From Haemophilus parainfluenzae (GTDB taxonomy: Bacteria > Pseudomonadota > Gammaproteobacteria > Enterobacterales > Pasteurellaceae), in NCBI RefSeq assembly GCF_003252725.1, contig NZ_QEPO01000007.1, positions 37,209-101,208 on the forward strand: a DNA stretch of 64,000 nucleotides, given 5' to 3'. The translations under genes were made by a program, and so were the position numbers. Under the pieces are notes generated by a model that saw only the letters and a list, made by a program, of their open reading frames with translations, had not been told where the DNA came from and did no database searches. Position 1 is the stretch's first letter. Each line of letters starts with the position of its first letter. Below, one piece after another: positions 29,278 through 38,012 of the stretch.

Positions 29278-30123
29278 TTATTCCGGTACAATCCATTCCA
29301 CTGTCCAACTTCCCGTACCTTCAGGGACGAGCGTTTGGGTCAAATAAGGCAAAATAGATTTCATTTGCTGTTCTAATTGCCAAGGTGGGTTAATCACCAC
29401 CATTCCACTTGCGGTCATACCACGTTGATCGCTATCAGGGCGAACAGCCAATTCAATTTTCAAAATTTTACGAATTCCCGTTGCTTCTAATCCTTTAAAA
29501 ATGCGTTTTGTTTGTTGGCGAAGTACCACTGGATACCAAATCGCATAAGTGCCTGTCGCAAAACGTTTATAACCCTCTTCAATCGCTTTCACTACGAGAT
29601 CATAATCTTCTTTTAATTCATAAGGCGGATCAATAAGCACTAAGCCACGGCGTTCTTTTGGTGGAAGCGTCGCTTTGAGTTGTTGGAAACCATTTTCTGA
29701 TTTTGTGGTGATATTTTTAAATTCTTTGAAATTATTGCGTAATAATGGAAAATCACTTGGATGTAATTCTGTTAGTAATGCACGATCTTGAGGACGTAAT
29801 AATTGCGCGGCAATCATTGGTGAGCCAGCATAATAGCGTAATTCTTTACCGCCATAATTGAGCTTTTTAATGAGATCTACGTAGCGAGCTACTTCTTCGG
29901 GTAAATCTGTTCTTTCCCAAAGTCTCCCAATTCCCTCTTTGTATTCGCCGGTTTTTTCTGATTCGTTAGAACTTAAACGATAGCGTCCGACCCCAGAATG
30001 GGTATCGAGATAGTAAAAACCTTTTTCTTTTAGCGAAAGATTTTCCAATATCAGCATTAATACAATATGCTTTAATACATCAGCATGATTGCCTGCATGG
30101 AAACTGTGACGATAACTTAACAT
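29278..30123 (-). CDS. rlmJ: 23S rRNA (adenine-N6) methyltransferase RlmJ
   Basis: A 281-residue SAM-dependent methyltransferase that modifies A2030 of 23S rRNA in E. coli. It begins with the family signature MLSYRHSFHAGNHADVLKH. The SAM motif YLDTHSGVGRY is near residue 45, and the catalytic LIDPPYE is near 166. It is downstream of mrcA on the same strand, separated by a compact uptake-sequence hairpin. In H. influenzae the equivalent gene sits beside the com operon. Confidence 0.94.
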   Translation of the reverse strand: MLSYRHSFHAGNHADVLKHIVLMLILENLSLKEKGFYYLDTHSGVGRYRLSSNESEKTGEYKEGIGRLWERTDLPEEVARYVDLIKKLNYGGKELRYYAGSPMIAAQLLRPQDRALLTELHPSDFPLLRNNFKEFKNITTKSENGFQQLKATLPPKERRGLVLIDPPYELKEDYDLVVKAIEEGYKRFATGTYAIWYPVVLRQQTKRIFKGLEATGIRKILKIELAVRPDSDQRGMTASGMVVINPPWQLEQQMKSILPYLTQTLVPEGTGSWTVEWIVPE

Positions 30124-30143
30124 GATTTGTCCTTTTGATGTAA

Positions 30144-30173
30144 AAAAGTGCGGTCAAAATTAACCGCACTTTT
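30144..30173 (-). terminator. Uptake-sequence hairpin between mrcA and rlmJ
   Basis: AAAAGTGCGGT and ACCGCACTTTT are inverted with eight bases between and T-runs on either side. Confidence 0.75.
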
Positions 30174-30189
30174 AGTATTTAAATCAGGG

Positions 30190-32808
30190 TTAGAATAATT
30201 CTTCTGGTTGCGTTGCAGGAATCGCGTCTTTGGTTTTACCTGTTCCGCCATTCAAGCGTTGTTGCAACTCTGGTGGAACATAATAACCACGCTCTTTCAT
30301 TTCCGCAATGTAAGTACGTTTAGGCTCGGTACCAACGATAAAGTATTCTTTACGGCCACCACCTTCAGAAAGTAAACCAGAGTTACTATCAATGGTTTTT
30401 TCCATGATATTTGGTGGAAGTGTGAGTTGACGTTCTGGTACATCAGAAAGTGCAGCTTTCATATAAGCAACCCAGGCAGGCATTGCTGTTTTCGCACCCG
30501 CTTCACCTTTACCTAATACGCGTTTGTTATCATCGAAACCGACATAGGTCGTTGTCACTAAGTTAGCACCAAAACCTGCATACCAAGCAACTTTCGCACT
30601 ATTGGTGGTACCGGTTTTACCACCTATATCACTACGCTTAATACTTTGAGCAATACGCCAGCTGGTACCTTTCCAACTGAGTCCTTGTTCACCATAAATC
30701 GCCGTATTTAATGCGCTACGAATTAAGAAGGCTAACTCACCGCTAATCACGCGAGGTGCATACTCTTGTTTTGCCGCACCGTCTTTCGCATCCGCCATTA
30801 AATCAACAGAACCATCATTTAATGCTGATGTTTGAAGCTCTGGCAAGTCTGGTACATTCTCAGGTTGCTGATCACCCTCACCTTCATCTGTATCGGTGTT
30901 GCTATTACCTTTAGCAGATTTTAGATTGTCAGGGTTAGCCACTTCTGCGACATCTTTAAAACCATCAATTTTATCTTTGGTTTCACCATAAATCACCGGA
31001 ATGTCGTTACAGGTAATACAAGCAATTTTCGGGTTCGCAATAAATAAATCTTTACCGGTATTATCTTGAATTTTTTCGATAAGATAAGGATCAATTAAGA
31101 AACCACCGTTATCAAATACTGCATAAGCACGAGCCATTTCCAATGGAGTGAAGGATGCCGCCCCTAATGCAAGCGCTTCACTGGCAAAATATTGGTCACG
31201 TTTGAACCCAAATCGTTGTAAGAAGTCAGCCGTAAAGCCAACACCTGCAGTTTGTAGTGCTCGGATGGCAATCATATTTTTAGATTGACCTAAACCTACA
31301 CGTAAACGCATAGGACCGTCATAACGATCAGGTGAGTTTTTAGGTTGCCACAAAGGTTGTCCTGGTTTTTGAATAGAGATAGGACTGTCTTGCAATACGC
31401 TTGAAAGCGTTAAACCTTTTTCTAATGCAGCCGCATAGATAAATGGTTTAATCGAAGAACCGACTTGCACTAAAGATTGAGTTGCACGGTTGAATTTACT
31501 TTGTTCATAACTAAAACCACCCACCATGGCTTCAATTGCACCATTATCTGAGTTTAATGAAACTAATGCAGAGTTAGCGGCTGGGATTTGACCTAAAATC
31601 CATTCACCGTTATCACGTTTACGAATCCAAATTTGTTCGCCCACTTTAACCGGTGATCTACCTGCCCAACGCATTGCATTAGAAGAGAGCGTCATCGTTT
31701 CATTATTGGCTAAAAGTAATTCTGCCCCATTCTTACCTAATGCGGTTACTGCTGCTGGAATGAATGGTTCTGAATCAGGTAATTTTTTCAAGAAAGCGAC
31801 AATGCGTTCATTATCCCATGGGGTTTCACCTTTTTTCCAAAGTGGTGCACCGCCACGCCAGCCATGACGCATGTCATAATCGATTAAGTTATTACGGACG
31901 GCTTTTTGAGCTTCTGCTTGATCTTTTGAAAGTACTGTCGTGAAAACTTTATAACCTTTAGTGTAAGCATCTTCTTCACCAAAGCGTTTTACCATTTCTT
32001 GACGAACCATTTCAGTTACATAGTCTGCACGGAACTCAAATTTAGCACCGTGATAGCTTGCGACGATTGGCTCTTTAATCGCTGCATCATATTCTGCTTT
32101 GGTGATTTTATTCTCATCAAGCATTCGACTTAAAACCACATTTCGACGTTCTTCCGCACGTTTTGGCGAATAGAGTGGATTCATGGTAGAAGGCGCTTTT
32201 GGTAAGCCTGCAATGACGGCCATTTCAGAAAGTGTTAATTCATCTAAGTTTTTACCAAAGTAGGTTTGCGCGGCAGCTGCAACGCCATAAGAACGATACC
32301 CTAAGAAAATTTTATTTAAGTAGAGTTCTAAAATTTCTTGTTTGCTTAAGGCATTTTCAATTTCAATGGCCAATACTGCTTCGCGAGCTTTACGAATAAT
32401 GGTTTTTTCTGGCGTTAAGAAGAAGTTACGCGCAAGCTGTTGCGTAATGGTACTAGCCCCTTGAGATGCACCACCATTGTTGACCGCAACAAAAATCGCA
32501 CGAGCAATACCGACAGGATCTAAGCCGTGATGTTCATAAAAACGGCTATCTTCTGTCGCTAAGAAAGCATCTTGCAGACGCTGAGGCACATTTTCTAATT
32601 TCACAGGAATACGGCGTTGTTCACCGACTTCACCGATTAATTTGCCATCAGCCGTATAAATTTGCATCGGTTGTTGCAATTCAACAGTTTTTAGGTTCTC
32701 AACCGATGGTAAGGAGGACTTTAAGTGAAAATACAGTACACCACCGGCGACTAACCCCAGTATACATATCGTAAATAGGGTACTTAATATTAATTTTGCG
32801 ATCCGCAT
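30190..32808 (-). CDS. mrcA: Penicillin-binding protein 1A
   Basis: An 872-residue bifunctional peptidoglycan synthase. One N-terminal membrane anchor (about 5-28) leads to a GT51 glycosyltransferase domain with the catalytic Glu at 86 in TEDSRFYEHHG. An inserted OB-like region follows. The transpeptidase domain has the active-site Ser in GSSIKPF (about 449), SKN (about 505) and KTGTT (about 732). An Asp/Gly/Asn-rich insert (about 635-665) is probably a flexible loop. The gene diverges from comA, and its start codon lies inside the CRP-S site of the com operon. An older Haemophilus name is ponA. Confidence 0.96.
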   Translation of the reverse strand: MRIAKLILSTLFTICILGLVAGGVLYFHLKSSLPSVENLKTVELQQPMQIYTADGKLIGEVGEQRRIPVKLENVPQRLQDAFLATEDSRFYEHHGLDPVGIARAIFVAVNNGGASQGASTITQQLARNFFLTPEKTIIRKAREAVLAIEIENALSKQEILELYLNKIFLGYRSYGVAAAAQTYFGKNLDELTLSEMAVIAGLPKAPSTMNPLYSPKRAEERRNVVLSRMLDENKITKAEYDAAIKEPIVASYHGAKFEFRADYVTEMVRQEMVKRFGEEDAYTKGYKVFTTVLSKDQAEAQKAVRNNLIDYDMRHGWRGGAPLWKKGETPWDNERIVAFLKKLPDSEPFIPAAVTALGKNGAELLLANNETMTLSSNAMRWAGRSPVKVGEQIWIRKRDNGEWILGQIPAANSALVSLNSDNGAIEAMVGGFSYEQSKFNRATQSLVQVGSSIKPFIYAAALEKGLTLSSVLQDSPISIQKPGQPLWQPKNSPDRYDGPMRLRVGLGQSKNMIAIRALQTAGVGFTADFLQRFGFKRDQYFASEALALGAASFTPLEMARAYAVFDNGGFLIDPYLIEKIQDNTGKDLFIANPKIACITCNDIPVIYGETKDKIDGFKDVAEVANPDNLKSAKGNSNTDTDEGEGDQQPENVPDLPELQTSALNDGSVDLMADAKDGAAKQEYAPRVISGELAFLIRSALNTAIYGEQGLSWKGTSWRIAQSIKRSDIGGKTGTTNSAKVAWYAGFGANLVTTTYVGFDDNKRVLGKGEAGAKTAMPAWVAYMKAALSDVPERQLTLPPNIMEKTIDSNSGLLSEGGGRKEYFIVGTEPKRTYIAEMKERGYYVPPELQQRLNGGTGKTKDAIPATQPEELF

Positions 32809-32815
32809 CGTAAAA
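32794..32815 (+). promoter_or_regulatory. CRP-S (CRP plus Sxy) competence site of comA
   Basis: TGCGA at 32797-32801, six bases, then TCGTA, flanked by TTT and AAA. It is almost identical to the H. influenzae CRP-S consensus, whose mark is C in place of T in the TGTGA half-site. A -10-like TATGAT lies at 32853-32858, which puts the site near -61 relative to the predicted start, the classical activation distance. No good -35 is present, as expected. The site covers the mrcA start codon (CAT at 32806-32808). Confidence 0.85.
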
Positions 32816-32907
32816 TTCTCTCTGGTTTAATGAATATTCAAAAAATCAAAATTATGATTTTGGCTGCTAAGTATAAAAGATTAATCCCTTAAAGAATAGG
32901 AAAGAAT

Positions 32908-33756
32908 ATGGGAATTGTTCCTAGAAAGCAGCGAAAACAACAAATTGGTGTGAGTAAACAACAAGATAACCTCTATTTTGTTTGGCTAGATGAATTCCAC
33001 AAAGTTCAATCTATTTGCTTGAATGGACAACAAAAGGACATTTTTTCCCAATTATTACCTCATTTACCGCAAAAAACGAACCAATGTTGTTTTATTGGCG
33101 CCATTTCACCCCATTTGACTTGGTCTAAAACGCTTATTTTACCGCAAACACTCAATGCTCAGGAGTGTGAACAGCAATGTCGTTTTATTTTGCAAAAAGA
33201 ATTACCGATTCCGTTGGATGAATTATGGTTTGATTATCTGACCACGCCATTAAAACAAGGTTTTCGTTTGGATATCACGGCAATTCGAAAAGAAAGTGCC
33301 AATGCAGAATTAGCAAAATATTTGCCGCTAAAATTGACCGCACTTGATTTACTGAATCACAGCATTTTGCGTGCATTTTATGCCATTTTAGGGCAAGAGC
33401 CGACTAACACCTTATTTTTATATCAGGATCAACAAGGTTGTCTTGCCGTTTGTGAACGCTTACAACAACGACAAGTCTTGCAATCTCAAAGTGATTTATC
33501 TGAGCTTTATCAACAATTTATCCAGCGTTTTCCTGAAACAATAGAACAGATTTATGTGTATCAAACGACCGATATATTAAATTCACGCACAATCGAATTA
33601 CTGCCTCAGGATTGGCTGCGAATTGAAACAGATTTACCTTTCATCGCTTTAGGCAATGCACTCTGGCAAACCGATTTAAAGCTAGTGGATTTATCCTCAA
33701 AAACACCCGCACTTTTACCTCTAATTAATCGGGAGAGTGATGATGTTAAGCCTTAA
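32908..33756 (+). CDS. comA: Competence protein ComA (PilM-like)
   Basis: A 282-residue actin-fold protein corresponding to PilM, the cytosolic partner of the type IV pilus alignment subcomplex. Visible pattern: an N-terminal strand pair LYFVWLDEFHKVQSI, QCRFILQKELPIPLDELWFDY, and LLNHSILRAFYAIL. It is diverged from PilM and only 282 residues against about 350, as in other Haemophilus. First gene of the comA-F operon. AGGAAAGAAT before the ATG. Its 3' end overlaps comB by 20 bases. Confidence 0.9.
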   Translation: MGIVPRKQRKQQIGVSKQQDNLYFVWLDEFHKVQSICLNGQQKDIFSQLLPHLPQKTNQCCFIGAISPHLTWSKTLILPQTLNAQECEQQCRFILQKELPIPLDELWFDYLTTPLKQGFRLDITAIRKESANAELAKYLPLKLTALDLLNHSILRAFYAILGQEPTNTLFLYQDQQGCLAVCERLQQRQVLQSQSDLSELYQQFIQRFPETIEQIYVYQTTDILNSRTIELLPQDWLRIETDLPFIALGNALWQTDLKLVDLSSKTPALLPLINRESDDVKP

Positions 33757-34255
33757 TTTATTGCCTTGGCGTTTAGAACAACATCAAAAGGCTTTTTGGC
33801 GCTTTATGTGGCAAGGATTAATTTGGTTAGCTTGCTCTATTTTGATTGTTGTTGGTTTGAGTCACCTTAATGAACAACAAGCACAAACCCTAAATCAGAC
33901 AAAAGAAAAACTTGTGCAAGTCACCAATCAAGTCCATCAGAAACGCATTCAAGTTCAACAACTACAAAGTAACTTAAAAGAAATGAATGAGTTGACTGAA
34001 ATGGAGACGGAATATGTGTATCGAATGCTTAATTTATTAACTGAGTTGCCCTTACAACAAGGTGAGTTAGATGAATTTACGCTCAATGCTAAGCAACTTG
34101 TCCTTTCCGGCATGACAGAAAGCCAACAAGAGTTTGAAGCAATACATCAATTTCTTAAACATCATTTTACAGAGGTTAACTTAACTAAGTTTCAGCCAGT
34201 GCAACAGCAGTTATTCTTTCAATTTGATATTCAGTTATCGGAGCCTGTGCAATGA
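33737..34255 (+). CDS. comB: Competence protein ComB (PilN-like)
   Basis: A 172-residue membrane protein. It opens with the PilN motif LNLLPWR (residues about 5-11), needed to dock on PilM/ComA. A membrane helix at about 26-43 and a periplasmic coiled coil (about 45-95) with a C-terminal ferredoxin-like domain follow. GGGAGAGTG precedes the ATG. Overlaps comA at its start and comC at its end (ATGA). Confidence 0.9.
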   Translation: MMMLSLNLLPWRLEQHQKAFWRFMWQGLIWLACSILIVVGLSHLNEQQAQTLNQTKEKLVQVTNQVHQKRIQVQQLQSNLKEMNELTEMETEYVYRMLNLLTELPLQQGELDEFTLNAKQLVLSGMTESQQEFEAIHQFLKHHFTEVNLTKFQPVQQQLFFQFDIQLSEPVQ

Positions 34256-34794
34256 GGAACCTTATCAATGAGATTGTTCAAAAAACTGCACAAGGTTGGT
34301 TGGGTAAATGGCTTCGATTACCTCAAATAGTCCATGCTGCCTTTTGGTTGTGTGCATTAAGTGCGGTTATTTTCTTACCTATTTTTCGTTACGTTGAAAA
34401 TAGCAGTGAACGACATCGACTTGATGCAGAATTGAGTTTGCAACAACAAGAGTGGGATAAACAGGAAAAGATTTTACAAACGTTAAGACAAAAGTCAGAC
34501 AGCCGACAACTTTCTCCAGAATTAGCTAATTCTGTGTTGCCGATCAATCAGCATGTTCAGGCATTGTTAAATGGGCGACTTCGAGCGTTGGATTTGCGTT
34601 GGGATTTTTCTCAACATACGTTGTTGCATTTGTCATTACAAGGCTATTTTGTCGATTTACAACAATTTTTGACCGCACTTTTAAACGATGTTCCTAAACT
34701 TTCCTTAACGCAATTAAACATTGAAAAATTAGATGAAGAGGAAAATGCTTCTATTGCATGTGAGTTAATTTTTCAACTAGATAAGGACAAATAA
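34252..34794 (+). CDS. comC: Competence protein ComC (PilO-like)
   Basis: A 180-residue protein with one membrane helix (about 27-46), a coiled coil (about 60-90) and a periplasmic alpha/beta domain. It is the PilO-type partner of ComB. An uptake sequence is embedded in frame near residue 142 (Leu-Thr-Ala-Leu). The start overlaps comB by four bases and the stop touches comD by one base, so the operon is translated as a coupled unit. Confidence 0.87.
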   Translation: MRNLINEIVQKTAQGWLGKWLRLPQIVHAAFWLCALSAVIFLPIFRYVENSSERHRLDAELSLQQQEWDKQEKILQTLRQKSDSRQLSPELANSVLPINQHVQALLNGRLRALDLRWDFSQHTLLHLSLQGYFVDLQQFLTALLNDVPKLSLTQLNIEKLDEEENASIACELIFQLDKDK

Positions 34795-35177
34795 TGAAAA
34801 AGCTCTTCTTAATCTTGATAGCGTTTTTTTCTGTATCAGCATTTTCACAAGATCCTTTTGATCGTAAACAAAGAGAACAAACCGAATATCCAAAAGAGGG
34901 GCTCACCCTACCGCCAGTGTCGACTTGCGTGTATTCGGAGCCGAGACTGGCAGAGGAACGCCCATTGGCTCAGCTACATATTGTGGGTGTCGTGCAAGCC
35001 GGTAAACAGGAAGAAGTGTTATTTAATGATGATGGACATATTCTTTCCGCTCAAGTCGGGCAGAGAATTGGAAAGGAGGGCTATTTAATTGAAAAAGTGA
35101 GTAAAAACAGCGTGACGTTTCAAGGTTATAAAGCCGGACAATGTGAACAAACAACCTCAATCATCATGAGATTTTAA
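34794..35177 (+). CDS. comD: Competence protein ComD (PilP-like)
   Basis: A 127-residue exported protein. The signal peptide (KKLFLILIAFFSVSAFS) is cleaved near residue 18. No lipobox Cys is visible, unlike canonical PilP lipoproteins. The mature part has the PilP beta-domain pattern PLAQLHIVGVVQ, ILSAQVGQRIG and EGYLIEKVSKNSV. It would link the inner-membrane ComBC complex to the secretin ComE. Confidence 0.87.
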   Translation: MKKLFLILIAFFSVSAFSQDPFDRKQREQTEYPKEGLTLPPVSTCVYSEPRLAEERPLAQLHIVGVVQAGKQEEVLFNDDGHILSAQVGQRIGKEGYLIEKVSKNSVTFQGYKAGQCEQTTSIIMRF

Positions 35178-35178
35178 A

Positions 35179-36561
35179 ATGATAAAGCAGAAAATAAAAA
35201 CAAAGTGCGGTCAGTTTTTAATGTGTTTTTTGATCCTATGGACTAGCTATTCATCGGCAGAGAATCACGTATTTTCACTTCGCTTAAAACAGGCGCCAAT
35301 GGTGGCGATACTCCAACAACTTGCCCTTGAGCAAAATGCTAATTTAATGATTGATGATGAGTTAGAAGGAACGCTTTCATTGCAATTAGATAATGTGGAT
35401 TTTGATCGTTTATTGCGTTCTGTAGCAAAAATCAAAGGGCTCTCTTTTTATCAAGAAAATGATATTTATTATTTGGGTAAGCCTTCTCAACATGAACAAT
35501 ATGCAGAGAAAATGACAGAACCGATGGCGATTAGCGGAGAAAGTTTGCCTAGTGAAATACCTCTTGTGAGTACAACGATTAAACTGCATTTTGCCAAGGC
35601 CTCTGATGTGATGAAGTCCTTAACCACAGGTAGCGGTTCTTTGCTTTCACCTAGTGGCACCATTACCTTTGATGACCGAAGCAATGTATTACTGATTCAG
35701 GATGATGCACGTTCACTCAAAAATATTAAAAAATTGATTGCAGAGCTGGATAAACCGATTGAACAAATTGTCATTGAAGCACGTATTGTGACGATTACTG
35801 ATGAAAGCCTAAAAGAATTAGGTGTGCGTTGGGGTATTTTTAACCCTACTGAGGCAGCACATCGAGTGAGTGGCAGCCTAGATGCGAATGGGTTTAGTCA
35901 TATCAGTGATAATTTAAATGTAAATTTTGCGACAACGGTCACGCCAGCTGGCTCATTGGCTCTTCAAGTCGCTAAAATTAATGGCCGATTATTAGACTTA
36001 GAATTGACCGCACTTGAGCGTGAAAATAACGTAGAAATTATAGCGAGCCCTCGCTTACTCACGACCAATAAGAAAAGTGCAAGCATCAAACAAGGGACAG
36101 AAATTCCTTATGTGGTGACAAATGGGAAAAATGACACTCAATCAGTGGAATTTCGAGAAGCGGTGTTGGGATTAGAAGTCACGCCGCATATTTCGAAGGA
36201 TAATAATATTTTATTGGATTTATTAGTGAGTCAAAATTCTCCAGGGAATCGTGTGGCTTATGGGCAAAATGAAGTCGTATCCATTGATAAACAAGAAATT
36301 AATACGCAAGTGTTTGCTAAAGATGGCGAAACGATTGTATTGGGTGGTGTATTTCACGATACGATCACAAAAGGTGTCGATAAAGTACCATTATTAGGTG
36401 ATATTCCCGGTATTAAGCGCTTATTTAGTAAGGAAAGTGAACGTCATCAAAAACGAGAACTCGTCATTTTTGTGACCCCTCATATTTTGAAACAAGGTGA
36501 AAGAATGGAGATGGCTAAAAAAGAAAAGCATTTTAAGCAAGTTGAAAAAGTGAAAAAATAA
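35179..36561 (+). CDS. comE: Competence secretin ComE (PilQ-like)
   Basis: A 460-residue outer-membrane secretin through which the pilus extends and DNA enters. The signal peptide is N-terminal (to about residue 27). STN/N0 and N1 domains come next (about 30-190). The secretin core has IEQIVIEARIVTITDESLKELGVRW and the ending VPLLGDIPGIKRLFSKESE with the family VFVTPHI-type motif (LVIFVTPHI). It is shorter than most PilQ because it lacks AMIN domains. Two uptake sequences lie inside the gene, the first within the signal-peptide codons (KCGQF). It starts one base after comD. Confidence 0.93.
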   Translation: MIKQKIKTKCGQFLMCFLILWTSYSSAENHVFSLRLKQAPMVAILQQLALEQNANLMIDDELEGTLSLQLDNVDFDRLLRSVAKIKGLSFYQENDIYYLGKPSQHEQYAEKMTEPMAISGESLPSEIPLVSTTIKLHFAKASDVMKSLTTGSGSLLSPSGTITFDDRSNVLLIQDDARSLKNIKKLIAELDKPIEQIVIEARIVTITDESLKELGVRWGIFNPTEAAHRVSGSLDANGFSHISDNLNVNFATTVTPAGSLALQVAKINGRLLDLELTALERENNVEIIASPRLLTTNKKSASIKQGTEIPYVVTNGKNDTQSVEFREAVLGLEVTPHISKDNNILLDLLVSQNSPGNRVAYGQNEVVSIDKQEINTQVFAKDGETIVLGGVFHDTITKGVDKVPLLGDIPGIKRLFSKESERHQKRELVIFVTPHILKQGERMEMAKKEKHFKQVEKVKK

Positions 36562-36579
36562 AGGCGGTCAATTTCTCTT

Positions 36580-37269
36580 ATGTTTTCCCATTTTTTTCAG
36601 TTTAGTTGTGTGCATTGCAAGCGATCTATTCATCTAGGTCGAAATGGATTGTGTAGTCGATGTCAGAATCAGATTAAAACTTTCCCTTATTGTGGGCGGT
36701 GTGGTTCACCCTTGCAGTATTATGCAATGGGCTGTGGACATTGTTTGAGAAATGAACCCGCTTGGGATCGTATTGTGATTATTGGGCATTATCTCGAACC
36801 GCTTTCTTCACTTATTCATCGTTTTAAATTCCAAAAACAGTTTTGGTTAGATCGCAGTTTATCACGTTTGCTTTATCTTGCGGTACGAGAGGCGAGACGA
36901 ACACATGGGCTCTTGCTGCCACAGGCGATTATTCCCGTACCGTTATATCATTTTCGACAATGGCAACGGGGCTACAACCAAGCTGATTTATTAGCGAACT
37001 GGTTAAGTCGCTGGTGTGATGTGCCTAACTGTCATCATGTGGTGAAACGGATTAAACATACCCATACTCAGCGAGGTTTAACCGCGAAAGATCGACGACA
37101 CAATCTTAAAAATGCTTTTGCAGTGAATACCAAAAAGCCTTTTCCTTATGAACGCGTTGCTTTGGTAGATGATGTGATTACAACTGGTTCAACGTTGGCA
37201 GAAATAGCCAAACAACTTCGAAAATTAGGTGTAAAAGAAATTCAAGTATGGGGCTTAGCTCGAGCCTAA
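36580..37269 (+). CDS. comF: Competence protein ComF, phosphoribosyltransferase-like
   Basis: A 229-residue cytosolic protein. The N-terminal third has zinc-binding Cys pairs (CVHC, CSRC, CGRCGSP, CGHC; residues about 9-65). The C-terminal two thirds are a phosphoribosyltransferase fold with the PRPP loop VALVDDVITTGSTL near residue 195. ComF is required for moving incoming single-stranded DNA into the cytosol and interacts with helicases. Last gene of the com operon. The ribosome site is poor and the 5' gap contains a partial uptake sequence (GGCGGTCA), so its start is less certain than the others. Confidence 0.92.
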   Translation: MFSHFFQFSCVHCKRSIHLGRNGLCSRCQNQIKTFPYCGRCGSPLQYYAMGCGHCLRNEPAWDRIVIIGHYLEPLSSLIHRFKFQKQFWLDRSLSRLLYLAVREARRTHGLLLPQAIIPVPLYHFRQWQRGYNQADLLANWLSRWCDVPNCHHVVKRIKHTHTQRGLTAKDRRHNLKNAFAVNTKKPFPYERVALVDDVITTGSTLAEIAKQLRKLGVKEIQVWGLARA

Positions 37270-37384
37270 AATCTGTTAAGGATAGGATTTACCTATATCT
37301 ATAAAAATAGGAATAAATGTAGAAAAAATTGCCGTATAGGAGTATCATTCCCGATATATTGCATCAAGTATTAGGACTTTATTT

Positions 37385-37969
37385 ATGGAACAAATTTTTA
37401 TTTCAGATGCTGCTCAAGCACATTTTCGGAAACTTTTAGATACACAAGAAGAAGGTACAAATATTCGTATTTTTGTCGTGAATCCTGGTACTCCTGGAGC
37501 AGAATGTGGCGTGTCCTATTGCCCGCCAAATTCAGTTGAGGCAACTGATACCGAAATGAAATACGATACTTTTTCAGCATTTGTAGATGAAATTAGTTTA
37601 CCGTTTTTAGAAGATGCTGAAATTGATTATGTAACCGAAGAGCTTGGCGCTCAACTGACTTTAAAAGCACCTAACGCTAAAATGCGTAAAGTTGCAGATG
37701 ATGCGCCTTTAATTGAGCGCGTAGAGTACGTGATCCAAACGCAAATTAATCCACAATTAGCCAGCCATGGCGGTAAAATCACATTAATTGAAATTACTGA
37801 TGATGGTTATGCCGTTCTACAATTCGGCGGTGGCTGTAACGGTTGTTCAATGGTTGATGTTACCTTAAAAGACGGGGTAGAGAAACAGCTAGTTTCGCTT
37901 TTCCCAAATGAATTAAAAGGTGCAAGAGACGTCACAGAACACCAACGTGGTGAACATTCTTATTATTAA
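37385..37969 (+). CDS. nfuA: Fe-S biogenesis protein NfuA
   Basis: A 194-residue carrier that receives and delivers 4Fe-4S clusters. An N-terminal degenerate A-type domain (about 1-95) lacks the third Cys. The C-terminal Nfu domain holds the cluster ligands C151 and C154 in [11 protein letters not shown]. It follows comF by 115 bases and is convergent with comM. The upstream gap has no repeat I can call an IscR site. Confidence 0.95.
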   Translation: MEQIFISDAAQAHFRKLLDTQEEGTNIRIFVVNPGTPGAECGVSYCPPNSVEATDTEMKYDTFSAFVDEISLPFLEDAEIDYVTEELGAQLTLKAPNAKMRKVADDAPLIERVEYVIQTQINPQLASHGGKITLIEITDDGYAVLQFGGGCNGCSMVDVTLKDGVEKQLVSLFPNELKGARDVTEHQRGEHSYY

Positions 37970-37982
37970 GAATCGAAGACGA

Positions 37983-38007
37983 AAAAGGGCGAATCATTCG
38001 CCCTTTT
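37983..38007. terminator. Bidirectional terminator between nfuA and comM
   Basis: AAAAGGGCGAA, loop TCA, exact reverse complement and T-runs on both strands. Confidence 0.88.
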
Positions 38008-38012
38008 ATTTT

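Noticed and set aside
37270..37384. IscR site upstream of nfuA
   Set aside because: Only loose AT-rich similarity; neither IscR consensus type could be aligned convincingly.
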